Shown here in pieces: positions 20,968 through 29,402 of a stretch of DNA of 42,313 bases (position 1 is its first letter; each line of letters opens with the position of its first letter). The position numbers were made by a program, and so were the translations under genes. The notes under the pieces were generated by a model. It had not been told where the DNA came from, searched no databases, and saw nothing but the letters and a program-made list of their open reading frames with translations. Origin of the DNA: a virus; IMG/VR virus record IMGVR_UViG_3300036761_001614, positions 1 to 42,313 of that record. The stretch is one strand, 5' to 3'.

Positions 20968-21164
20968 GTCAAGTGCGTCTAACTGCGCTAAGTGCGTCTA
21001 AAAGTGCGTCTAGACGCGCCTTGTCTGTAACTGCGCTAGTGCGTCTAGCGCCTATAGTAAATAGGCGCGACGCAGACGCGCTTACGACAACTTGGAAAAC
21101 TAGAAGGGCGGATTGGGAGTTAGACGCGCTTAGGAGAGCAGAACCGGGGACGGTGGTCCCATGA
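20964..21164 (+). CDS. Small protein encoded across a repeat cluster
   Basis: 66 residues. ATGA overlaps at both ends (with the ATPase stop and the next start) argue that it is translated. The first half is Ser/Ala/Arg rich (SASKSASRRALSVTAL) because the DNA carries repeated GCGTCTA elements; the second half (TTWKTRRADWELDALRRAE) looks more like a folded helix. It may exist mainly to keep translation running through the repeat region. Confidence 0.5.
   Translation: MSQVRLTALSASKSASRRALSVTALVRLAPIVNRRDADALTTTWKTRRADWELDALRRAEPGTVVP
20972..21132. repeat. Iteron-like repeat cluster, candidate origin
   Basis: AGTGCGTCTA occurs four times on the plus strand (20972, 20991, 21003, 21038). The inverted core TAGACGC occurs at 21011 and 21121, with a variant CAGACGC at 21073; AACTGCGCTA, a related unit, is at 20981 and 21029. 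The cluster sits directly downstream of the helicase gene, in a locally more AT-rich stretch (ATAGTAAATAGG). This is what a phage replication origin or a multi-site operator looks like. Confidence 0.6.
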
Positions 21165-21391
21165 GCTTCCCTGCCTGTCCCTCCTGCGGCTTCCCGGACG
21201 TTCCGGTAGCCGATCGGGCGATCGAGGTCGCCACCGCCAGCGCCTCCGGGACTCCCTGCGTGTCGACGACGACCGTGCACCGGGGCTACCGCTGCGCCGG
21301 GTGTCTGAAGACGTTCTGGACGGCCGAGACGGTCGCGGCGGTGGGGACCAAGACGGCGCACGTTCGCCCCCTTTACTACAAGCGGTTGTAG
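21161..21391 (+). CDS. Zinc-ribbon protein, possible transcription regulator
   Basis: 76 residues from ATG 21161 (overlaps previous TGA). CPSC at 6-9 and CAGC in YRCAGCLKTFWT near 45 form a four-cysteine zinc ribbon, with GYRC-x2-C followed by aromatic residues as in Ogr/Delta-type late activators and NrdR-like ribbons. It is the last gene before the terminase, a sensible place for a switch to late expression. The regulator role is inference. Confidence 0.65.
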   Translation: MSFPACPSCGFPDVPVADRAIEVATASASGTPCVSTTTVHRGYRCAGCLKTFWTAETVAAVGTKTAHVRPLYYKRL

Positions 21392-21393
21392 TC

Positions 21394-21412
21394 GGGCCGT
21401 AGCGCACGGCCC
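21394..21412 (+). terminator. Hairpin between early and late regions
   Basis: GGGCCGT-AGCGC-ACGGCCC is a perfect 7-bp stem 3 bases after the stop at 21389-21391. It has no T run (AAAGC follows), so intrinsic termination would be weak, but the position at the early/late boundary is right. Confidence 0.5.
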
Positions 21413-21421
21413 AAAGCGGCA

Positions 21422-21483
21422 CCACGCTTGCCGGCGTGGAGCCTCCTGACGAGTCCCCCGCGCCCGCCGTTTTACCGGCGGGC
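21422..21483 (+). promoter_or_regulatory. Two hairpins over the start of the small terminase gene
   Basis: CCACGC (21422-21427) pairs with GCGTGG (21434-21439), burying the GTG start at 21436. GCCCGCCG (21462-21469) pairs with CGGCGGGC (21476-21483) around a TTTTAC loop. Both are perfect stems. They could limit translation of the first late gene or stop transcription from upstream. Confidence 0.45.
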
Positions 21484-21831
21484 TCGCCTTTCAACGGGGT
21501 AGTCCCTCCCGTTTCGAAGCGCTTCACGAAGGGCAACCGCGCAGGCCCGGGCGCTCTTCCCAACTCCCGGAAGTTCACCGCATGGGTCCGCGCGTTCCTC
21601 GAGAAGCCCGAAACGGCGAAGCTCATCGAGGAGAAAATAAACCGCGACCTGACTGGCGACGGACCTGCGACGTTCGCTCTCAGGATGTTCGCCTACGGCT
21701 ACGGCGAGCCGAAGCAGACGCTCGAGCTCGTCGCGCGCGACCAGGCGAGGCGGCTTGCCGAAGAGGCAGGAGTGAGTCCCGAGGCTCTCATCGCAACGGC
21801 CGAACGTCTCGTCGGGATCGAAGCAAATTGA
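21436..21831 (+). CDS. Putative terminase small subunit
   Basis: 131 residues from GTG 21436. The N-terminal 35 residues are Pro/Gly rich; then KRFTKGNRAGPGALPNSRKF, common at the start of small terminase or packaging proteins, and helices (TAWVRAFLEKPETAKLIEEKINRDL, FALRMFAYGYGEPKQTL, RLAEEAGVSPEALIATAERL). The coupled large subunit begins inside its stop. Small terminases recognise packaging DNA. The call is based on context and general shape. Confidence 0.65.
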   Translation: MEPPDESPAPAVLPAGSPFNGVVPPVSKRFTKGNRAGPGALPNSRKFTAWVRAFLEKPETAKLIEEKINRDLTGDGPATFALRMFAYGYGEPKQTLELVARDQARRLAEEAGVSPEALIATAERLVGIEAN

Positions 21832-23243
21832 TCGGCTCGCGCGCCGTCGCCGTTCTCGAAGCCCTTCCCTACGCCGCGGCACTGATCAAGCTCGAGCGCG
21901 AGCGCGACGACCTCCAGCCGAAGGTCACGCCGACGTTCCGCGGGGCAGCCCTCGAGGCGCAGTCGACAACGGAGCACGAATGGATTCTCTCGGGGCCTTC
22001 GGAGACCGGGAAGACGGTCGCGGATCTCTGGCGCTTCGACTCGCTGCTGCGCGCGACACCGTTCGCTCGCGCCGTGATTCTCCGGAAGGTCCGCGCCGAC
22101 ATGAACGGCACGGTCCTCGAGACCTGGCGCCGCATCATCGCGATCCGCGGTGGCGTCTCGGTCTACGGCGGCGAAGAGGCGAAGCTCTACACCTACCAGA
22201 ACGGCGCCCGCGTCTTCGTCGCCGGGATGGACCGCCCAGGCGCGGCGCTCTCCTCCGAGCGCGACTTCATCTACGTGAACCAGGTCGAGGAACTCGGCGT
22301 CGAGGACTGGGAATACCTCTCGACGCGGGTTACTGGGCGCGGCGCCGTGACGTCGACGCCGATGATCTTTGGCGACTGCAACCCGGGGCCCCCAAAGCAC
22401 TGGATCCGCACGCGCCCTTCGTTGCGCGTCCTCGAGTCGCGGCACGAAGACAACCCGACGCTCTACACGGACGACGGCCAGATCACCCCCCAGGGCGTGC
22501 GGACGATCTCCGTCCTCGACAAGCTGACGGGCGTCCGGTTCCAGCGCCTTCGCCTTGGGAAGTGGGTTGCGGCAGAGGGCGTGGTCTACGAACGGTTCGA
22601 CCGCGCGGTACATGTCATCCCGCGCTTCGAGATCCCGGCGAGCTGGCGCCGCCTCCGCGTCGTCGACTTCGGGTTCACGAACCCCTTCGTCTGCCAGTGG
22701 TGGGCGATCGACGGTGACGGCCGCGCCTTCCGCTACCGCGAGATCTACAAGACGCAGCGGATCGTCGAGGACCACGCACGCGACATCGTGCGGCTCTCGA
22801 AGGGCGAGCAGATCGAAGAGACGATCGCCGATCACGACGCCGAGGACCGAGCGACGCTTGAGCGCCACGGCGTTTCGACGATCGCCGCGGAGAAGGAAAT
22901 CACCCCGGGCATTCAGGAAGTCCAGGCGCGCCTCTCGGCGGCCGGCGACGGGAAGCCGCGGATCTTCTTCCTCGAGGACTCGCTCGTCGAGCGCGATGAG
23001 GAGCTCGCGGCGGCTCATCGGCCCGTCTGCACCGAGGACGAGTTCGAGGTCTACGCCTGGCCGAAGGACGCGGCCGGCGCGTCGCTCAAGGAAGTCCCGG
23101 TCAAGCAGAACGATCACGGCATGGACGCGGCGCGCTACCTCGCGCGGCACCTCGACTCGTCTCCTCAGGTCGACTGGCATCAGATCGACCCGGCGCGGGA
23201 CATGGGCCTCGCCTTCGCGGCTGCCGACGCGGGGGGCCTGTGA
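21828..23243 (+). CDS. terL: Terminase large subunit
   Basis: 471 residues from TTG 21828, which overlaps the TGA of the small subunit; the longer open frame upstream is shadow. Walker A GPSETGKT at 56-63, coupling region FIYVNQVEELGVEDW (Walker B-like with Glu), and nuclease domain with D280 in VVDFGFTNP, D335 in ADHDAEDR and NDHGMDAARYLA near the C-terminus. The protein is the motor and nuclease that fills the capsid. Sequence style agrees with terminases paired with Mu-like DUF935 portals. GTGA overlap with the portal gene. Confidence 0.92.
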   Translation: MIGSRAVAVLEALPYAAALIKLERERDDLQPKVTPTFRGAALEAQSTTEHEWILSGPSETGKTVADLWRFDSLLRATPFARAVILRKVRADMNGTVLETWRRIIAIRGGVSVYGGEEAKLYTYQNGARVFVAGMDRPGAALSSERDFIYVNQVEELGVEDWEYLSTRVTGRGAVTSTPMIFGDCNPGPPKHWIRTRPSLRVLESRHEDNPTLYTDDGQITPQGVRTISVLDKLTGVRFQRLRLGKWVAAEGVVYERFDRAVHVIPRFEIPASWRRLRVVDFGFTNPFVCQWWAIDGDGRAFRYREIYKTQRIVEDHARDIVRLSKGEQIEETIADHDAEDRATLERHGVSTIAAEKEITPGIQEVQARLSAAGDGKPRIFFLEDSLVERDEELAAAHRPVCTEDEFEVYAWPKDAAGASLKEVPVKQNDHGMDAARYLARHLDSSPQVDWHQIDPARDMGLAFAAADAGGL

Positions 23244-24991
23244 GCTTCGGCGAGCGCTTCCGCTCCGCTTTCGATGTCCTGACGGGCAAGGCCAACGCCG
23301 TCCCGACGCAGGAGATCTGGACGCCCTCCCTCCAGGACAAGTTCTGGATCCCGGTCGGTACGACCTTCAAGCCCGGCACGCTCGTCGGCTACCTGTCGCG
23401 GGCGCAGAGCGGGTACTTCGATCGGCTCCAGGCCTTCTACGACGACATGCTCTCGAGGGACGCGCACCTGCGGGCGGAGATCGAGAAGGCGACGATGTAC
23501 GTCAGCGGGGCGACGCTGACCGTGCAGCCGCCGGCCGCCCTTCGGAAGACGGCAGCTCAGAAGAGCCCGGAGTCCGTCGCGGCGCACGAAGTTGCCGAGT
23601 ACGTCGACGAGCAGCTCCGCTCGCCAGATGTCGGGATCGAGGACGCGATCGCGACGCTCCTCGGTGGCCGCTGGCGCGGGATCGCTGGTCTCCAGGTGCT
23701 CGTCGAGCCAGGGCTCGGGCCGAAGGGTCGCGAGAAGCTCTCCTCGCTGACCGCCGTCCCCTCGCAGCGCTTCGGCATGGATCCCAAGAGCCTCCGTCTC
23801 GTGCTTCGCCCCGACGCCGGCTCAGGCGAGTTCGTCTACCTCGAGGACCTCGGCCCGTCGCTCGTCTGGCTCGCGACTGACCTCGAGTTCACCAACCCGG
23901 CGCGGCGCGGCCTCTTCCGCGCGTGTATGCACCCCTGGCTCATCCGGAACGAGGGCCTTCTCTGGTGGGCGAACTTCGTCCAACTCTTCGGGCAGCCGAT
24001 CCGAACCGGCACCTATCCGCCGGGGGACGACGACGCGCGGAAGACCCTCGCCGGGATCCTCGATGCAATGGGCGCGTCCGCCTGGGCGACGATCCCGAAG
24101 GGCTCGGAGATCAACTTCGTCGAGGCAACCCAGCGCGTCTCGTCGAACAACTCCCCGCACGAAATGATCTTTGAGTGGTGCGCGCGTGAGATGTCGAAGC
24201 TGATCATGGGCCACACGCAGACGGCCGACGTTCAGCGTGGCGCGGGCTCAAAGCAGAGCGCCGAGACCGGCGACGACGTCTCGCTTCGGCTGGCGAAGGC
24301 GGAGGCGAAGCTCGTCGCCCGCGTCCTCAGGAACCAGCTCGTCAAGGGCCTCGTCGAGCGGAACTTCGGGCCCGACGCCACGGTCCCGGACGTTCGCCTC
24401 GACGTCGAGAAGGCAAAGGACCTCCTCGAGATCTCGGAGACCTTCAAGAACTTCAACGACGCCGGCCTCATGGGCGAGATCACGTCTCGCGACTTCCACG
24501 AGATCACGGGTCTCGCGACCGCCGAGGACGGCGAGCCGATGCTGCCGCAGGCCCAGAAGATCGTCCCTCCGCCGCTTCCAGGATCCCCCGCCGACCGCGC
24601 CCCATCGCGGGCGTTACCTCCCGCCCAACAGCCCGGACCAGACGGCGGTGCGGGCGCGGCCGGGGGCTCTGTCGTCCCGTTCCCCGGCTCCGTGCGCCGT
24701 TCCTCGCCTGATGTTCCGGTCACGGCAGCCCCGGCCGTCGAGCCGCTGCTCCTGCGCGCTACGGCGGCCGCCTACGGCGCCGGCGAGGAGATCGTCGGCC
24801 CCTACCGCGACCTCATCGACGCGGCCGTTGCAGAGGGCCTGACGCTGAACCAGATCCTCGTGCGGGTTCTGCATCGGGCCCGCGCTGACAACCCGCCGCC
24901 GGAGCGCCTGATCGGGCTCTTGGCGGCCGTGCAGCTCGACGCCGAGCTCCGCGGCCTCTTCACGGCGCAGAAGGCAAAGCCGAATGCGTAA
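23240..24991 (+). CDS. Portal protein (DUF935, Mu gp29-like)
   Basis: 583 residues from GTG 23240. The portal ring is the DNA entry point of the capsid. DUF935 features: YLSRAQSGYFDRLQAFYDDML near the start, HEMIFEWCAREMSKLIMGHTQTAD in the core, then KQSAETGDDVSLRLAKAEAKLVARVLRNQL. A Pro/Ala/Gly-rich linker (about residues 435-490) separates a C-terminal helical domain (YRDLIDAAVAEGLTLNQILV). Its stop overlaps the head morphogenesis gene by 8 bases. Confidence 0.9.
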   Translation: MSFGERFRSAFDVLTGKANAVPTQEIWTPSLQDKFWIPVGTTFKPGTLVGYLSRAQSGYFDRLQAFYDDMLSRDAHLRAEIEKATMYVSGATLTVQPPAALRKTAAQKSPESVAAHEVAEYVDEQLRSPDVGIEDAIATLLGGRWRGIAGLQVLVEPGLGPKGREKLSSLTAVPSQRFGMDPKSLRLVLRPDAGSGEFVYLEDLGPSLVWLATDLEFTNPARRGLFRACMHPWLIRNEGLLWWANFVQLFGQPIRTGTYPPGDDDARKTLAGILDAMGASAWATIPKGSEINFVEATQRVSSNNSPHEMIFEWCAREMSKLIMGHTQTADVQRGAGSKQSAETGDDVSLRLAKAEAKLVARVLRNQLVKGLVERNFGPDATVPDVRLDVEKAKDLLEISETFKNFNDAGLMGEITSRDFHEITGLATAEDGEPMLPQAQKIVPPPLPGSPADRAPSRALPPAQQPGPDGGAGAAGGSVVPFPGSVRRSSPDVPVTAAPAVEPLLLRATAAAYGAGEEIVGPYRDLIDAAVAEGLTLNQILVRVLHRARADNPPPERLIGLLAAVQLDAELRGLFTAQKAKPNA

Positions 24992-25679
24992 TCTGGCTGC
25001 GTTCTCGGCGGTCCCGGAGGAGCCTCCCGAACTCACCATCGAGGCCGTCCTCGACTACTGGCGCTCGCTCGAGATCCTGCCGGCCGCGGTCTTCGCGGCG
25101 CTCGAGGCGGAGGCCAGGGCGTCGGCCTTCTCGCTCGCCGAGGTCTGGGATCAGAAGTTTCTCGCGGCCGTCCACGAATCGCTCTACGACGCCATCGCCG
25201 AGGGGATGACCTGGAAGGAATGGGCGGACGTCTTCGACTCGCTCATCCAGTTCTACGGCGGGAAGGCCGGGGCGGAGGTCTACAGCGAGACGCCCTGGTA
25301 TTCGCAGCTCGTCTTCCGCCAGAACGTCCTGAACGCCTACGCGGCAGGGGCCTACGCCGCGCAGTTCTCGCCGAAGGGAATCGACCGCGCCCCCTACTGG
25401 ATGTTCTCGGCGATCGAGGATGAGCGACTCTGCGAGATCTGCGCGCCGCTCGACGGGCAGGTCTTCGAGAAGACGGACGAGACGGCGAGGGAGTTTCTCC
25501 CATCTCTCCACTTCAACTGCCGCTGCACGGCGATTGACCTCGACGCCGAGGACGTGGCGGCGGGGAACTACACGGTCAGCAACGGGCACGACGTCACGGT
25601 CCCCGTCCCCGACGGCTTCAACCACGACAAGGTCGCAACCCTCGTTCCCGAAAGCCTCCGAGAGGTGGGCTCGCGATGA
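24984..25679 (+). CDS. Phage head morphogenesis protein (Mu gpF/SPP1 gp7 type)
   Basis: 231 residues. The family signature is complete in the C-terminal half: WMFSAIEDERLCEICAPLDGQVF, then LPSLHFNCRCTAIDL, with Cys and His residues likely binding metal. The helical N-terminal part (about 20-130) includes YSETPWYSQLVFRQNVLNAY. Such proteins are minor head components linked to the portal. Encoded right after the portal and coupled to the protease by an ATGA overlap. Confidence 0.88.
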   Translation: MRNLAAFSAVPEEPPELTIEAVLDYWRSLEILPAAVFAALEAEARASAFSLAEVWDQKFLAAVHESLYDAIAEGMTWKEWADVFDSLIQFYGGKAGAEVYSETPWYSQLVFRQNVLNAYAAGAYAAQFSPKGIDRAPYWMFSAIEDERLCEICAPLDGQVFEKTDETAREFLPSLHFNCRCTAIDLDAEDVAAGNYTVSNGHDVTVPVPDGFNHDKVATLVPESLREVGSR

Positions 25680-27169
25680 AAATGGTCGAACTAAGCGTCG
25701 AGAGCCTTGCCGAAGCCTTCCGGGACTTCAACGAGAAGCAGCGGCAGAAGGCGGCCGACTCCGGGGCGGCGATGCCCGACGGCTCCTTCCCGATCGAGAC
25801 CGAGCAAGACCTCCGGAACGCAATTCACGCCATCGGGCGTGCGAAGGACCCGGCGGCGGCGAAGGCGCACATCAAGAAGCGGGCGGCGGCTCTCGGACGA
25901 GCCGACCTGGTCCCCGAGGGGTGGAGCGTCGAGTTCACGGCATGGGGGGCGACGATCGAACTCGAGCCGTTCGAGGCGCAGCCCGGAGCCGACGGACTCG
26001 TGCCTGGGAAGCCAATCCAACTCTTCAAGCTCGGGAAGTACAAGGCGCGCGACGGCCGAAAGCTGAATGTCGCGAAAGAAGAGACGGATTCGCTCCTCGC
26101 GGACGCGCAGGTGCTTTCCGACGACGGGAACGAGATCGCCCTCCTCGCGGAGCACGGCGAAGACCCGGTCGAAGGGATGAAGGCCCTCGGCTGGATCGAC
26201 CCGTCGAGCATCGAACTCCGCGCTGGCTCCGGCCTCTGGGCGACGCGCCCGAAGTGGACGACCGACGCCTACTCGGACATCAAGGCGCGGAAACGGCGCT
26301 ACATCTCCCCCCACGTCTTCTCCGTCATCGACGCCGATGGGGCCGTCCGCCCTCGTCGCTGGCTCGAAATCACGGCCACGAACATTCCGGCCATCACCGG
26401 CATGGCGTCTATCGCCGCTCATGCCACACGGTCCACCGACTCGCCCGAGGATGAGGCGAGGGAACGAAAGGAGCGCGCGATGCAGAACGTCGCGAAACTC
26501 CTCGGACTCGCGGAAACCGCGAGCGAGGACGACATCAGCAAGGCCACGACGGCCCTGACCGCCAAGGTCACGGACCTCGAGACCAAGCTCGCCGCGAAGA
26601 CGGCGGGCGGGGGCGGCGGCCACAACGACCACGGCAAGGGGACGTGCTCGACGGAGTGCCCCTGCAACGGCACCGAGAAACTGACCGCGAAGCCGGAGCC
26701 CGACGCGGCCCTGGCCGCAGTGGCCAAGACGGTCGCCGCCCAGCTCGGCCCGATCTTCATCGAGCAGTTCGCCGCCGCCGCGAAGGCTACCGCCGAGAAG
26801 GTCGTCACGGAGCGCTTCGCCGCCGAGGCGAAGGAGAAGCGGGTCGCCGCTCTCGTCGACCGCGGCGCGCGCGAGGGGAAGATCATCAAGGCCGACCGCG
26901 AGAAGTTCGCGGCGCTGGCTGCGATCGACCCCGAGAGCTTCGAGAAGGTCGTCCTCCCCGCTCTCAAGGTCGTCGCGCCTGTGCGGACGCTCCCGATCGA
27001 CCGAAGCGACACGAACCTCGACACGAAGGACCCGGCCGAAGAGGGCGCGCTCCTCATGACGCACGCCGCTCAGCTCTCGGCGACGACGGGCGTCCCGCTG
27101 GCCGACGTCGTCGACTACCTGCGGACGAAGCCGGACGGCGACGGCGCGCCCAAGGGGAAGGAGAACTAA
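25676..27169 (+). CDS. Mu gpI-like prohead protease/scaffold with DUF6582-like N-terminus
   Basis: 497 residues. Residues 38-85 (FPIETEQDLRNAIHAIGRAK, HIKKRAAALGRADLVPEGW) resemble DUF6582, a small domain often joined to phage proteases. Residues 90-265 match the Mu gpI protease: GKYKARDGRKLNVAKEETDSL, ALLAEHGEDPVEGMKALGWI, RRYISPHVFSVIDADG, ATNIPAITGMASIAA. The C-terminal half is helical scaffold with Ala/Lys/Glu repeats. Between them lies an unusual Gly/His/Cys segment (GGGGGHNDHGKGTCSTECPC). The protein would mould the prohead and then cleave itself and other head proteins. Confidence 0.87.
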   Translation: MKMVELSVESLAEAFRDFNEKQRQKAADSGAAMPDGSFPIETEQDLRNAIHAIGRAKDPAAAKAHIKKRAAALGRADLVPEGWSVEFTAWGATIELEPFEAQPGADGLVPGKPIQLFKLGKYKARDGRKLNVAKEETDSLLADAQVLSDDGNEIALLAEHGEDPVEGMKALGWIDPSSIELRAGSGLWATRPKWTTDAYSDIKARKRRYISPHVFSVIDADGAVRPRRWLEITATNIPAITGMASIAAHATRSTDSPEDEARERKERAMQNVAKLLGLAETASEDDISKATTALTAKVTDLETKLAAKTAGGGGGHNDHGKGTCSTECPCNGTEKLTAKPEPDAALAAVAKTVAAQLGPIFIEQFAAAAKATAEKVVTERFAAEAKEKRVAALVDRGAREGKIIKADREKFAALAAIDPESFEKVVLPALKVVAPVRTLPIDRSDTNLDTKDPAEEGALLMTHAAQLSATTGVPLADVVDYLRTKPDGDGAPKGKEN

Positions 27170-27170
27170 C

Positions 27171-27557
27171 ATGGCTCTCAAAGGGACCACCGAAGGGCCG
27201 ACCTTCACCGCTGTCGTCGGCGCTGCCGCGATCAACGGCCACACGAACGGCCCCCTCCTCGTCACCTACGACACGTCCGGCACAATCGTCGCCTGCGGCG
27301 TGGGCGGCACGGCCATCGGCTACGTCGTCGACGACTACGCCATCGCGGCGACGGCGACCGTCCACTCGATCTTCAATCCGGTCTGCGAGGGAACGGCGAG
27401 CGCCGCGATCGCGAAGGGCGACTTCCTGAAGTCGGCAGCCGCCGGCCAGATCGCGCCCGAGGCGACCGTCACCACGAAGACCCTGAACACCATCGGGCAG
27501 GCAGCGACCGCGGCCTCTGGCGCGGCTGTGGCCTTCACCTGGTCGCCGAGCCTGTAA
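27171..27557 (+). CDS. Head decoration/DUF2190-like protein
   Basis: 128 residues, one base after the protease stop, with AAGGGGAAGGAG upstream as RBS. All-beta character with small residues (GTIVACGVGGTAIGYVV, AIAKGDFLKSAAAGQIAPEA, TIGQAATAASGAAVAF). The KGDFLK...GQI...A pattern and the place between protease and capsid match DUF2190 or lambda gpD-like cement proteins, which stabilise the expanded capsid. Confidence 0.75.
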   Translation: MALKGTTEGPTFTAVVGAAAINGHTNGPLLVTYDTSGTIVACGVGGTAIGYVVDDYAIAATATVHSIFNPVCEGTASAAIAKGDFLKSAAAGQIAPEATVTTKTLNTIGQAATAASGAAVAFTWSPSL

Positions 27558-27567
27558 GGAGCCGACC

Positions 27568-28725
27568 ATGAACACCAACATCCGCGACGCAGAGGTCGGC
27601 CGCATCCCCGACGCCATCCTCAACGAAGCCGCCGAGCGGTTCGCAAAGCTCGGCAAGCGCTTCAAGCCCGCCCCGATGACCGAGGTCGACCCCGGCCTCG
27701 CCAAGTTCATGCGCGAGCGGCTCATGAAGCGAGTCCCCGAATCCGAGTACCTCCAGCGCTTCGGCCCGGTGACGGACTTCCAGCCCGCATCAAAGACTGT
27801 CCTCCCGATGGCGCTCGGCTACACCCAGGCGCCGCACATCGTCGACTTGCTCTTCCCGCCGTTTGTCGGCGGCCTCGACCTGAAGGCCGACTACCCGAAC
27901 GCGGGCCTCGAGAAGTTCGACCAGCTCAACACGCTGATCAACTTCGGATCGGCCGCGAAGCGGCTCGACATCAAGATCTCCTGGAGCACGGTCCGCGTGG
28001 ACCTGCACGCGAACGAGACCGTCGTCGACGACCTCGAGGCGCAGGCTGCGTCCACCCTCCCGTTCGGCTTCGACAAGGAGCTCGCGACCGTCCAAGAATC
28101 GCAGATGAACAACGAGAAGGAACAGGCGTTCGAGACGATCCTCGGGACGGCTGGCACCGGCTCCTACACCTCCGGCTTCTACCAGACGCTCGCGACCACG
28201 TATCAGTGGTCGGACCACACGACCTCTTACACCGGCCATCCGATCGACGAGGTCCGCCAGAAGATGTCAAAGCTCCGGAAGGCCGTGGGCGCGAACACCT
28301 TCAACTTCTGGTGTGGGCCCGACGTCATCGCCGCGCTGATCACTCACCCCGACGTCAAGAGCGCCATCCAGTACGCGGGCCTCGGCGGCAAAACAGCCCC
28401 CGGCGGCGTCGCATCAATGGACACGCTCACCGGCCTCTTCGGCTGCAACATCGTCGTCGGCGGCGCCGGCTACCTTACGGCCGGCGCTCGCGCTGACATG
28501 TGGCTCCAGGATGCGGGCCTTCTGGCCGCTCCGACGGGCTCGATCATGTCCCAGCAATTCATGATGAACGTGATCACGGAAGTCTTCCCCTACTTCTACA
28601 CGTACCGCGACGAGCGGCTCGGGCCGAAGGGCTCGATGGTGCAGAAGTTCTCGAACTGCTGGAAGACCGTGCAGCTCAACAAGTCTGCCGGCTACCTCTG
28701 GAAGAACGCGACGGCCGCCTTCTGA
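27568..28725 (+). CDS. Major capsid protein
   Basis: 385 residues; AAGGAG before the ATG. Located after protease and decoration genes and followed by a strong hairpin, the normal place and expression pattern of the capsid. HK97-fold-like features: helical N-terminal arm (residues 10-60), IKISWSTVRVDLHANETVVDDLEAQ as the probable E-loop/spine-helix region, SKLRKAVGANTFNFWCGPDVIAALITHPDV and MDTLTGLFGCNIVVGG as the P and A domains. A member of the Mu-like major head groups by context. Confidence 0.87.
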   Translation: MNTNIRDAEVGRIPDAILNEAAERFAKLGKRFKPAPMTEVDPGLAKFMRERLMKRVPESEYLQRFGPVTDFQPASKTVLPMALGYTQAPHIVDLLFPPFVGGLDLKADYPNAGLEKFDQLNTLINFGSAAKRLDIKISWSTVRVDLHANETVVDDLEAQAASTLPFGFDKELATVQESQMNNEKEQAFETILGTAGTGSYTSGFYQTLATTYQWSDHTTSYTGHPIDEVRQKMSKLRKAVGANTFNFWCGPDVIAALITHPDVKSAIQYAGLGGKTAPGGVASMDTLTGLFGCNIVVGGAGYLTAGARADMWLQDAGLLAAPTGSIMSQQFMMNVITEVFPYFYTYRDERLGPKGSMVQKFSNCWKTVQLNKSAGYLWKNATAAF

Positions 28726-28733
28726 TCCTGAAC

Positions 28734-28761
28734 GGGCGGGGGTTGCGAGCTCCCGCCCTTT
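28734..28761 (+). terminator. Hairpin after the capsid gene
   Basis: GGGCGGG (28734-28740) pairs with CCCGCCC (28752-28758) and is followed by TTTCCC. This is the best intrinsic terminator candidate in the window. A partial terminator here would give much more capsid mRNA than downstream tail mRNA. Confidence 0.7.
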
Positions 28762-28777
28762 CCCGAACGGAGAACCC

Positions 28778-28966
28778 ATGCTCGTTCTCGTCAAAGACCG
28801 GATCGAAATGGGAAGCCAGGTCTGGGAACCGACGCCCGGCAAGGACCTCGTCGTGGACGGGGGTGTCTTCGGCTTCCATCTCAGGGACCTCATCAACGCG
28901 AAGGTCGTCGAGCCGGTCGAAGGGGTCGCGGCGTCGACGGCTCCCGAGAAGACCGACGATGTCTGA
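28778..28966 (+). CDS. Small hypothetical protein after the capsid
   Basis: 62 residues; ACGGAG before the ATG. Mixed sequence (MLVLVKDRIEMGSQ, FHLRDLINAKVVEPVEG), with an Ala/Ser/acidic end. Small genes at this site often encode head-tail or head fibre factors, but no motif confirms this. Its end overlaps the lipoprotein start by 8 bases. Confidence 0.65.
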   Translation: MLVLVKDRIEMGSQVWEPTPGKDLVVDGGVFGFHLRDLINAKVVEPVEGVAASTAPEKTDDV

Positions 28967-29402
28967 CCGACAGAGTTACCCCCTGCCGGCGGTGCGGGCT
29001 TCCTCCGATTTCCCTGCCAGTCGTCGGGGTGAGTACCTCCTTCCCCGTAACCGCCGGCGCTTTTTCGCTTCGATCCTCGTCCCCGTCCTTCTCGTCGTCT
29101 CCTGCGCCACCTTCAAGTCGAACCCCCCGAACAAACAGGCGCTCCAGATCCTCGACGTCACGCGGGCGAGTGTCGCCGCGGCCGTCACCGTCTTCAACGG
29201 CCTGATCGCCGAAGGGAAAGTCTCCGAGCCGGCGCGGCTCAAGGCCATCCAGCTCCGACAGCAGTACCTCGCGGCCGACAAGGTCGCCGTCGACGGCCTG
29301 GCCGTCTCCACGGTGACGGACGCGACCGTCTACGCGGCGCCGGTCAAGCAGCTCGCGGACGACCTGGTCGCTTTCATCGCGACCCTGAAGGGCGCGCCGT
29401 GA
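28959..29402 (+). CDS. Lipoprotein, possible outer-membrane spanin-like lysis factor
   Basis: 147 residues from ATG 28959 (GTG 28992 is an alternative). A type II signal is present after a long polar N-region: RRRFFASILVPVLLVVSC, lipobox VVSC at about residue 50. The mature part is mainly helical (ALQILDVTRASVAAAVTVFNGLIA, LVAFIATLKG). It opens the lysis region with holin-like and endolysin genes, so a spanin-type role is possible, though the mature part is longer than usual and no partner inner-membrane spanin is obvious. Alternatively it is a surface exclusion protein. Confidence 0.65.
   Translation: MSDRQSYPLPAVRASSDFPASRRGEYLLPRNRRRFFASILVPVLLVVSCATFKSNPPNKQALQILDVTRASVAAAVTVFNGLIAEGKVSEPARLKAIQLRQQYLAADKVAVDGLAVSTVTDATVYAAPVKQLADDLVAFIATLKGAP

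Noticed and set aside
20964-21164. CRISPR-like array in the repeat cluster
   Set aside because: Repeats are about 10 bp, in both orientations and irregularly spaced; no spacer structure.
25691-27265. Long minus-strand open frame opposite the protease/scaffold and decoration genes
   Set aside because: It mirrors the codon pattern of well-identified plus-strand genes, is Arg/Leu/Asp rich without recognisable domains, and spans two genes; a GC-rich antisense shadow.
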